64,000 bases of DNA, from the NCBI RefSeq assembly GCF_026242055.1, contig NZ_JAPJDL010000001.1, positions 124,001 through 188,000 on the forward strand. The letters run 5' to 3'. Source of the DNA: Lentzea sp. NEAU-D7 (GTDB lineage Bacteria > Actinomycetota > Actinomycetes > Mycobacteriales > Pseudonocardiaceae). Position numbers and translations under genes: made by a program. Positions within the stretch are counted from its first letter, which is position 1. Every line of letters begins with the position of its first letter. The notes under the pieces were generated by a model, which ran no database searches, was not told the origin of the DNA, and saw nothing but the letters and a program-made list of their open reading frames with translations. Positions 58,122-64,000 of the stretch are shown here, piece after piece.

Positions 58122-59076
58122 CTACTGGCCCGCCAGCGAGTCCATCCGGTCGATCAGGCCCCGCACGTCCGTGTTGTGGTGGTGGTGCCGGTGCGCCTCG
58201 TTGCGCAGGAGCTGCATCGCTCGGCGTCCCCGTCGATGAAGTGGTTGATCGCCAGCGCGGTCAGGCTCAGGGCCCGGCTGCGCGTCATGGCCTCTCCGCA
58301 GCCCGAAACCGCGGCGGTGAGCTGCGGGACGGCGAAGGACGTGTAGCTGGCGTCGGCCGCTGGGCCAGCTCGGTGCAGATGACACCGGTGAGCCCGGACA
58401 GGTCGATCTGGTCGTAGAAGGCGAGCCAGCACGGCACCGCGGCCGGTGCGGCCCGCTCGAACGCGTCCACGGCCTGGCCCGGCAACCGCAGCGCGTCGCC
58501 GGCCTGGCCCGGCGTGGCGTGTGCCCAGGCCTGGTTGGCCAGCAGGAGCGAGGTCGCCAGCGTCGCGCGACTGCCGCGCGCGACCTGCTCCCCCGCTGGA
58601 AGTCGGACAGGGCCTGGGCGGAGTCGTTGTGGCGCAGGCGAACCCTGCCGATCCGGTAGTGGATTTTCGCGGTCAGATCGCGGGCGCCGGTGGACGACGC
58701 CAGCTCGAGCGCCTGGGTGAAGTGGGCCAGGGCGGCCTGCGTCTGCCCGATGTCGAAACAGGTCACCCGGCGAGGTTGTGCAGATCCGCCACGGCGCCGC
58801 ACAGACGCGTCCGCACCGAGTCCGTCGCGCCGGCCGCGAACATGCGATGAGCGGTGCGCAGCTCGGCCAGCACCGCCTCGCAGCAGGCTCCGCCACCGAA
58901 CCGGTAGTCCGCGGCCCGCAACCGTTCGATCGTCTCGTCGACCCGCCGCACGTCGAACGCCCCGACACGGCCAACGCCTTCTGCATCCACGGCACACCTC
59001 GACCAAGGACGAGCTTGGACAGCGGCCGCACTGTTGGACCTGCTGTCACAAATGGTAGAGCGCTCAGGTCCCGCAT
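58122..59076 (-). pseudogene. Degraded XRE/TPR-type regulator gene, several frameshifts
   Basis: Remains of a tetratricopeptide-containing regulator of the kind found downstream of XRE HTH domains in actinomycetes. Reading in order on the reverse strand: VLGRGVPWMQKAL, then in another frame FDVRRVDETIERLRAADYRFGG, then IGQTQAALAHFTQALELASSTG, then LLLANQAWAHATPGQAGDAL, then AVPQLTAAVSGCGEAMTRSRAL, and finally RNEAHRHHHHNTDVRGLI to the stop at 58122. At least four frame changes are needed. No N-terminal HTH is left in frame. Number and spread of breaks argue for true decay rather than a single read error. Confidence 0.7.
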
Positions 59077-59116
59077 CTACACTTCCGCAGCGGGCTGGAA
59101 TCCTGTCCCAGCGGGA

Positions 59117-59680
59117 CTAATGCCCAGTGCACGCACTCGGGGCGATGCCGGTGATCGCCAGGCCCAGCAGGCGTTCGGCGTCCGCGCCGGGATCTCTGTC
59201 GGCCAGCAGGGAGATGGCGTTCACCAGGGCCAGCACGTCCGCGGCGGTGACGTCCGCGCGCACCTGCCCCGCCGCCTTGGCCGCCGCCAGCAAGGGCTCG
59301 GCCGCGGCGCCCAGGGCGTCGTGGCCGCAGGAGCCCTCGTGGTTCTCGTCCGGCAGCGGCACGAGGGTGGTGGCGAGGCCCCGATTGGTCAACGTGTAGC
59401 GCAGGACCGCCTGCAGCCAGTGGAAGAGCGCCGGCCCCGGGGGCTGCTCGGCGGCCAGGCGGGCGGCCTCGGCGGCGACCGCGTTCGTGCTGCCCTCGAA
59501 CACCGCTTCCACGAGTTCGCGGCGCGAGCGGAAGTGGCGGTGCAGGGTGGCCGAGCCCACCCCCGCGTCCTTCGCGATCGCCTCCAGGGAGGCGTCCACG
59601 CCGTGCTGCCGGAACGCGGTCTCCGCCGCCTGAACGATCCGTTCACGACTGCGCTGGGCGTCGGCCCGCAAGGTCTTCAT
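59117..59680 (-). CDS. TetR family repressor of the divergent NmrA-type gene
   Basis: TetR-type regulator of 187 residues. HTH at about 25-68 (ASLEAIAKDAGVGSATLHRHFRSRREL). ATG 59680 is chosen because upstream codons run into the operator region. The divergent promoter contains two identical-format dyads, TGGGG-N5-CCCCA, the probable binding sites. It should repress the NmrA-like oxidoreductase gene and itself. Confidence 0.88.
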   Translation of the reverse strand: MKTLRADAQRSRERIVQAAETAFRQHGVDASLEAIAKDAGVGSATLHRHFRSRRELVEAVFEGSTNAVAAEAARLAAEQPPGPALFHWLQAVLRYTLTNRGLATTLVPLPDENHEGSCGHDALGAAAEPLLAAAKAAGQVRADVTAADVLALVNAISLLADRDPGADAERLLGLAITGIAPSACTGH

Positions 59681-59701
59681 CCACCGCTCCCACTTGCTAA
59701 C

Positions 59702-59716
59702 TGGGGTCAGGCCCCA
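59702..59716. promoter_or_regulatory. TetR operator 1
   Basis: TGGGG-TCAGG-CCCCA, inside a larger dyad TGCTAAC (59695-59701) and GTTAGCA (59720-59726). It lies 22 bp before the TetR start codon. The second copy, in the same format, begins 33 bp downstream, about three helical turns. Confidence 0.65.
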
Positions 59717-59734
59717 TATGTTAGCAGCCGCAAG

Positions 59735-59749
59735 TGGGGGCACACCCCA
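59735..59749. promoter_or_regulatory. TetR operator 2
   Basis: TGGGG-GCACA-CCCCA, same arms and spacing as operator 1. It lies 20 bp before the NmrA-type start codon, in position to block that promoter. Confidence 0.65.
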
Positions 59750-59768
59750 TTTTGAAGCGGAGGCAGTG

Positions 59769-60668
59769 ATGACGGACGTGGTGGTCGTGACGGGTGCGAC
59801 CGGGCAACAGGGCGGATTCGTGGCACGGCGACTCCTGGCGGACGGGGTGCCGGTGCGGGCGCTCGTCCGGCAGCCCGAGGCGGCCGCGGCCAGGGCTCTC
59901 GCCGAGGCGGGGGCCGAGCTCGCGCCCGGCGACCTGACCGATCCGGGCTCGCTGGTGGCCGCGCTGCGGGGCGCAAGGGCGGTGTTCTCGGTGCAGACCC
60001 CGAGTCTCGCGGACCTGGGGTCGAACGCCGAGCGGGTGATGGGGCTCAACCTGGTCGCCACCGCGCGCCGGGCCGGGGTACCGCAGTTCGTGCACTCCTC
60101 CGTGTCCGGGCTCGGCGACTACCTGCGGGCCGACGCGCTGGGGGAAGCCGCGCACCGGGGTGACCCGCACTACTGGCGGAGCAAGGCGGCCGTCGGACAG
60201 GCGTTGCCGGACAGCGGGTTCGACGCGTGGACAGAGCTGCGGCCCGCGTTCTTCGCGTCGAACCTGCGCCGGCCGTCGATCTGGTTCGAGAACATGACGG
60301 GCGAGGCGATCGTGACCGCTCTCGACCCGGACAAGCCCCTGGCGGTCTTCACCCCCGACGACATCGGCACCGCCGCGGCGGCCGCCTTCGCCGACCCCGC
60401 CCGCTTCCACGGCCACGCGATCGAACTCGCCGGCGAGCTGTTGTCGTTGCGGCAGATGGCCGCCGCGCTGACCGCCGCCGGCACGCCCGCGCACGTGGAG
60501 CACGTCACCGTCGAGCAGGGCGAGGCCCGCGGGATGCTGCCCCAGCTCCTCGCCAACCAGGCGGGCATGAACACCAGCGAGATCTCCGCCGACCCGGCGG
60601 TCGCGGCCCGCTTCGGCATCCCGATGACCTCCTTCGCCGACTGGGCGAAGCAGCAGGTCGCCCACTGA
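59769..60668 (+). CDS. NmrA-like NAD(P)-binding oxidoreductase
   Basis: Atypical SDR of 299 residues of the NmrA/HSCARG group. N-terminal GATGQQGG cofactor loop, then RALVRQPE, GDLTDPGSL, and FVHSSVSGLGD in the active-site region, where no YxxxK pair is seen. Members sense NADP/NADPH balance or reduce quinone-like molecules. ATG 59769 has GGAGG upstream; a preceding GTG is also in frame. It is divergent from and presumably controlled by the TetR protein. Confidence 0.85.
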   Translation: MTDVVVVTGATGQQGGFVARRLLADGVPVRALVRQPEAAAARALAEAGAELAPGDLTDPGSLVAALRGARAVFSVQTPSLADLGSNAERVMGLNLVATARRAGVPQFVHSSVSGLGDYLRADALGEAAHRGDPHYWRSKAAVGQALPDSGFDAWTELRPAFFASNLRRPSIWFENMTGEAIVTALDPDKPLAVFTPDDIGTAAAAAFADPARFHGHAIELAGELLSLRQMAAALTAAGTPAHVEHVTVEQGEARGMLPQLLANQAGMNTSEISADPAVAARFGIPMTSFADWAKQQVAH

Positions 60669-60700
60669 GAACCGCTCGAAATGCAGTTCAGGGATATTCA

Positions 60701-60716
60701 ATCAACTTGGGTTGAT
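60701..60716. promoter_or_regulatory. ArsR-type operator of the ArsR-ArsC gene
   Basis: ATCAA-CTTGGG-TTGAT is an inverted repeat with 5-bp arms and a 6-bp centre, 13 bp before the GTG start. Its format equals the ATCGA-N6-TCGAT sites of the other arsenic-type locus, with only the fourth base of each arm changed. The fused ArsR domain is the expected binder. Confidence 0.65.
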
Positions 60717-60729
60717 GTAGTTTCGGCGC

Positions 60730-61503
60730 GTGGCCACCGACCGCCGGACTCCGGGCGCACCGCGGTTCCTCCGCCTCGCCGGGGAGCAGCTGCGCTGGGA
60801 GCTGCTGCGTGAGCTGGCCCGCAGCGACCAGCGGGTCGGTGATCTGACCGCCGCCGTGGGCCAGCCGCAGAGCCTGGTGTCCTACCACCTGCGCAAGCTG
60901 CGCTCCGGGGGCTTGGTCACCGGTCGCCGCAGCTCCGCCGATGGCCGTGACACCTACTACCGCCTCGACCTCGGCCGGTGCGCGGAACTGCTCGCCGGCA
61001 CGGGGCAGGGCCTGCACCCGGCCCTGGAACTCGTGCCGCCGCCACCGCCCGCGGAAGGCGAGATCCGGGGCAGGGTGCTGTTCCTGTGCACGGGGAACAG
61101 CGCCCGTTCCCAGATGGCCGAGGCGCTCCTGCGTCGCCGCGCGCCACTGGTCGAGGTCATGAGCGCGGGCAGCCACCCGAAACCACTGCACCCCAACGCG
61201 TTCGCGGTCATGCGCGAGTACGGCATCGACCTGTCCGGGCATCGCGCCAAGCACCTCGACGAGTTCGCCGGGCAGCGTTTCGACCACGTCATCAGCCTGT
61301 GCGACAAGGTCCGGGAGGTGTGCCCGGAGTTCCCCGGCACCTCCGGTCCCGTGCACTGGAGCATGCCCGATCCCTCCGCGGCCGGGGACACGCCCGAGGC
61401 CGGTCTTCCCGCCTTCCGCCGCGCGGCGGAGGAGCTGTCGGCCCGCATCGGGTTCCTGCTGCAGAGCCTCGCCCACCCCCGCTCACAGGAGACGCGATCA
61501 TGA
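60730..61503 (+). CDS. ArsR regulator fused to arsenate reductase (ArsC)
   Basis: Fusion protein of 257 residues. Residues about 12-85 form an ArsR winged HTH (VGDLTAAVGQPQSLVSYHLRKLRSGG, in pieces). After a linker (PPPPPAEG), residues 112-250 form a low-molecular-weight-phosphatase-type arsenate reductase: P-loop CTGNSARS with nucleophile Cys120 and Arg126, redox Cys191 and Cys198 spaced as in thioredoxin-coupled ArsC, and MPDPSA with the general-acid Asp. It should reduce arsenate to arsenite while sensing arsenic. GTG 60730. It overlaps the next gene (ATGA). Confidence 0.88.
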   Translation: MATDRRTPGAPRFLRLAGEQLRWELLRELARSDQRVGDLTAAVGQPQSLVSYHLRKLRSGGLVTGRRSSADGRDTYYRLDLGRCAELLAGTGQGLHPALELVPPPPPAEGEIRGRVLFLCTGNSARSQMAEALLRRRAPLVEVMSAGSHPKPLHPNAFAVMREYGIDLSGHRAKHLDEFAGQRFDHVISLCDKVREVCPEFPGTSGPVHWSMPDPSAAGDTPEAGLPAFRRAAEELSARIGFLLQSLAHPRSQETRS

Positions 61504-61880
61504 CCGAGGACCTCGCGAGCGTGCGTTACCTGGTCGACGACGTCCAGGCGGCCGTCGACTTCTACACCACCCATCTCGGGTTCACCCTGCGCTCGTCGGC
61601 CGCTCCGGCCTTCGCCGACGTCGTGCGCGGGCCGTTGCGGCTGTTGTTGTCCGGTCCGGCGAGCTCCGGCGGGCGTCCGATGCCGGACGGCGAGGTGCCC
61701 GAGGCGGGAGGCTGGAACCGGATCCACCTGGTCGTGGACGACCTGGACGCCGAGATCACCCGGCTGCGCCAGGCCGGGGTCCGCTTCCGCAACGACGTCG
61801 TCACCGGGCCCGGCGGGAGCCAGGTCCTGCTGATCGACCCCGCCGGCAACTTCGTCGAGCTCTTCCAGCCCCGCCGGTGA
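61500..61880 (+). CDS. VOC (glyoxalase/dioxygenase superfamily) protein
   Basis: Protein of 126 residues with two beta-alpha-beta-beta-beta modules of the VOC superfamily: SVRYLVDDVQAAVDFYTTHLGF first and NRIHLVVDDLDAEITRLRQ second, ending DPAGNFVELFQP with the metal-ligand Glu. It contains no Cys, so it is not a typical C-As lyase ArsI. The start overlaps the ArsC stop, so it is translationally coupled. Its reaction is unknown; a role in handling an arsenic adduct is only suggested by the operon. Confidence 0.8.
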   Translation: MTEDLASVRYLVDDVQAAVDFYTTHLGFTLRSSAAPAFADVVRGPLRLLLSGPASSGGRPMPDGEVPEAGGWNRIHLVVDDLDAEITRLRQAGVRFRNDVVTGPGGSQVLLIDPAGNFVELFQPRR

Positions 61881-61920
61881 TCTCCTCGGCGCACGACACC
61901 CGGAAACGTGAGGACGTACG

Positions 61921-63180
61921 GTGACTTCACCCGCACCAGGGCTGGCACGCCGGCTGGGCACGAGGGACGCGGTGGTCATCGGCCTCGGCTCGATGATCGG
62001 CGCCGGGGTCTTCGCCGCCTTCGGCCCCGCCGCGCGGGCCGCCGGCACCGGGCTGCTGATCGGCCTGGTGATCGCGTCCGTCATCGCCTACTGCAACGCC
62101 ACCGCCTCCGCGCAGCTCGCCGCGACCTACCCGACGTCCGGCGGCACCTACGTCTACGGCCGCGAGCAGCTCGGCCACTGGTGGGGGTTCACCGCGGGCT
62201 GGGGCTTCGTCGTCGGCAAGACCGCGTCCTGCGCCGCGATGGCGCTCACGTTCGCCACCTACGCCGTCCCCGGTCCCTGGTGGGCGCAACGGCTCGTCGC
62301 GGTCGCGGGCGTGATCGGTCTCGCGGCGCTCAACTACCGCGGTGTCACCAGGACCGCCGCCCTCACCCGTGTCCTCGTGACCGCCACGCTGATCGCCCTC
62401 GCGACCATCCTGGCCGGCATCGCGACCGGAGGCGCGGCGACCACCGACAACCTCGGGGGCTGGGGCGCGCTCGGCACCGGCGGGATCTACGGGACGCTGC
62501 AGGCCGCCGGACTGCTCTTCTTCGCCTTCGCGGGGTTCGCCCGCATCGCGACCATGGGCGAGGAGGTCCGCGACCCGCAGCGCACCATCCCCCGTGCCAT
62601 CCCGATCGCCCTGGGCATCACCGTGGTCGTCTACGTCCTCGTCGGCGGCGCCGCCCTGCTGGCCGCGGGCCCCGACCGGCTCGCCGCCGCCGCGGCGCCT
62701 CTGACCGAGGCCGTCACGGCCGCCGGTTCACCCGGCCTGGCCCCGGTCGTGCGCATCGGCGGGGCGCTGGCCAGCCTCGGCGCGCTCCTCGCGCTCATCG
62801 CGGGCGTCGGCCGGACCACCCTCGCGATGGCCCGCAACCACGACCTGCCCCACTGGCTGGCCGCCGTCCACCCCCGGTACCAGGTGCCCCACCACGCCGA
62901 GATCGCGCTCGCCGTCGTCGTCAGCGTCCTCGTGTTCACCACCGACCTGCGATCCGTGATCGGCTTCTCGTCGTTCGGCGTGCTGGTCTACTACCTCATC
63001 GCGAACCTCTCCGCCGCGAGCCAGCCGGACGACCAACGGCGCTGGCCCCGCGCACTCAACGCGCTCGGCGCCACGGGCTGCGTCACGCTCGTCGCGACCC
63101 TGCCCCTGCCCTCCGTGATCGCCGGACTGGTGATGTTCGCCGTGGGCCTTCTCGGGCGTCTGGTCGTGCGGCGCCGCTGA
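61921..63180 (+). CDS. APC-family amino-acid/polyamine permease
   Basis: Twelve-helix permease of 419 residues of the amino acid-polyamine-organocation family. The N-terminal helix has GLGSMIGAGVFAAFG, the unwound-helix motif of substrate binding. GEEVRDPQRTIPRAI follows in the loop after helix 6, typical of the family. GTG 61921 has GAGGAC upstream. It is the third gene of the ArsR-ArsC operon, 40 bp after the VOC gene, where a dedicated arsenite efflux pump would be expected but is absent. Confidence 0.87.
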   Translation: MTSPAPGLARRLGTRDAVVIGLGSMIGAGVFAAFGPAARAAGTGLLIGLVIASVIAYCNATASAQLAATYPTSGGTYVYGREQLGHWWGFTAGWGFVVGKTASCAAMALTFATYAVPGPWWAQRLVAVAGVIGLAALNYRGVTRTAALTRVLVTATLIALATILAGIATGGAATTDNLGGWGALGTGGIYGTLQAAGLLFFAFAGFARIATMGEEVRDPQRTIPRAIPIALGITVVVYVLVGGAALLAAGPDRLAAAAAPLTEAVTAAGSPGLAPVVRIGGALASLGALLALIAGVGRTTLAMARNHDLPHWLAAVHPRYQVPHHAEIALAVVVSVLVFTTDLRSVIGFSSFGVLVYYLIANLSAASQPDDQRRWPRALNALGATGCVTLVATLPLPSVIAGLVMFAVGLLGRLVVRRR

Positions 63181-63181
63181 C

Positions 63182-64000
63182 TCACCTGGTCCGGCTGCGC
63201 CGCCGGACCAGCACCACGCTGCCCGCCACCAGCACCGCGAGCACGACGACGAACGGCACCGGCCCGATCGTGGTGAACCAGTCGACGAACAAACCCTGCA
63301 GCCGTCCGGCGGCGTCGACCACCGGATCGGCCGCGTCGCCGTCCCCGAAGAACAACCGCAGCTCGTACACGCCGTAGTACGCCACGTACGCCCCGACGAG
63401 CACCAGCAGCACGCCACCCAGCCGGGACACGTGCGGCAGCAGCGAGCGGGCCCGCCGCGTCACCACGTCGCTGGCCAGAGCGGTGGCGATCGCGAGCACG
63501 GTCACCACCAGGCCCATGCCCGCCGCGTAGGCGAGGAACGCAGTGACGCCGTCCAGCACCTCGCCGCTGCGCAGCGTCGATCCCGCGACGGCGAGGAACG
63601 GGCCGATGGTGCACGACAGCGACGCGATCGCGTACGCCACGCCGTAGCCGAACATCGACCCGACGTGCCGGTTCGGCGCTCCCCTCGCCGGCTTGGGCAC
63701 CAGCACCGTGATCTCCCGGCCCAGCACCAGCAGCACACCCAGGACGACGAGCGCGAGTCCGATCAGGACGGTCACGAACGGCAGGTAGCGCTGCACCGAC
63801 GACGCGACCACCGAGAAGGCCAGGCCGAAGAGGCCGAAGACGGTGACGAACCCGAGCGTCATCATCGCGCTGGACACGACGGCCCTGGTCAGCAACCGCG
63901 CACGGGACTGCTCGCTCGCGCCGGTCACGACCAGCGCGAGGTAGGCGGGCAGCATCGCGAACCCGCACGGGTTGACCGTCGCGACCATGCCGGCCACCAA
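63182..64000 (-). CDS. CcdA/DsbD-type thiol-electron transport membrane protein, N-terminus outside window
   Basis: Reverse-strand frame open to the window end, so its start is outside or at the edge. About 272 residues: CcdA-like helix with NPCGFAMLPAYLAL (a conserved membrane Cys) and, in the second half, YAIASLSCTIGPFLAV (the second Cys). These paired Cys carry electrons across the membrane to extracytoplasmic thioredoxin-like proteins or cytochrome c assembly. An extra C-terminal region (VDAAGRLQGLFVDWF and one more helix) follows. It is convergent with the permease gene, 1 bp away. Confidence 0.87.
   Translation of the reverse strand: MVAGMVATVNPCGFAMLPAYLALVVTGASEQSRARLLTRAVVSSAMMTLGFVTVFGLFGLAFSVVASSVQRYLPFVTVLIGLALVVLGVLLVLGREITVLVPKPARGAPNRHVGSMFGYGVAYAIASLSCTIGPFLAVAGSTLRSGEVLDGVTAFLAYAAGMGLVVTVLAIATALASDVVTRRARSLLPHVSRLGGVLLVLVGAYVAYYGVYELRLFFGDGDAADPVVDAAGRLQGLFVDWFTTIGPVPFVVVLAVLVAGSVVLVRRRSRTR

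Noticed and set aside
61500..61880. VOC protein as an ArsI C-As lyase
   Set aside because: ArsI enzymes use conserved Cys to hold the organoarsenical. This protein has no Cys at all, so only the superfamily is named.
1..64000. tRNA, rRNA, riboswitch, CRISPR array, insertion sequence and prophage genes
   Set aside because: I looked for CCA-ended cloverleaf patterns, regular spaced repeats, transposase and integrase motifs and phage structural genes, and recognised none. A covariance-model search would be needed to exclude small structured RNAs.

Overview
The window is GC-rich DNA (visibly well above 65% G+C) with dense coding, many GTG starts, ATGA/GTGA stop-start overlaps and families typical of soil actinomycetes: secreted GH43 enzymes with AbfB, ricin-type or CBM2 modules, many TetR and LysR regulators, a Tat-lipoprotein sugar-binding protein, and actinobacterial ArsR fusions. 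The closest fit is a filamentous actinomycete of the Pseudonocardiaceae type (Lentzea, Saccharothrix or Amycolatopsis-like). This is inferred from gene content only. No rRNA, tRNA, CRISPR array, insertion sequence or prophage was recognised.

Layout. 0-9.4 kb: the end of a Clp ATPase, MmcQ and DedA proteins, then a LysR-flanked catabolic operon (flavin monooxygenase, CocE-type hydrolase, NTF2-like protein, NIPSNAP) and a small DUF1330/NTF2-like/TetR group. 9.4-15 kb: a secreted CE1 esterase with CBM2, a frameshifted amidase, and a self-regulated TetR-ABC exporter operon. 15-18.5 kb: a redox-signalling module made of a UBP-type zinc finger protein, a response regulator fused to a thioredoxin-reductase-like flavoprotein, and a histidine kinase with a cyclic-nucleotide-binding domain. 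18.6-21.4 kb: a SUKH-like protein and two unrecognised proteins. 21.5-29.4 kb: sugar-acid uptake and catabolism, with an RraA-family protein, two enolase-superfamily enzymes, a lipoprotein binding protein, an unusual single-chain ABC permease and a FadR-type regulator.

29.4-39.8 kb is a polysaccharide-degrading locus: four secreted GH43 enzymes in tandem, two rhamnogalacturonan-acetylesterase-like SGNH enzymes (one frameshifted), a secreted beta-helix protein and a GH64 beta-1,3-glucanase. LacI-type operator palindromes centred on AGCGCT precede three of its transcription units, but no lacI gene lies in the window. Its likely substrate, arabinan on rhamnogalacturonan I, suggests that the neighbouring ABC/enolase cluster takes up and breaks down the released sugar acids.

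40.5-45 kb is an arsenic-type locus: an ArsR-ArsN fusion, two flavoproteins and an MFS exporter, with two matching operators in the divergent promoter. A second, unlinked arsenic-type operon at 60.7-63.2 kb encodes an ArsR-ArsC fusion, a VOC protein and an APC permease. In between lie a DinB-like protein, unknown proteins, an SDR, two alpha/beta hydrolases, a FabH-type synthase, LysR-DoxX, a tandem-HD LuxR protein, DsrE, TetR/NTF2-like genes, a degraded XRE/TPR regulator and a TetR-NmrA pair with twin operators. The window ends inside a ccdA-like gene.

Quality caution: two otherwise intact genes carry single-base indels (near 11,872 and in the C-run at 35,605), and a G15-C-G13-C16 tract sits at 38,022-38,066. 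Assembly or sequencing error must be excluded before these genes are called pseudogenes.
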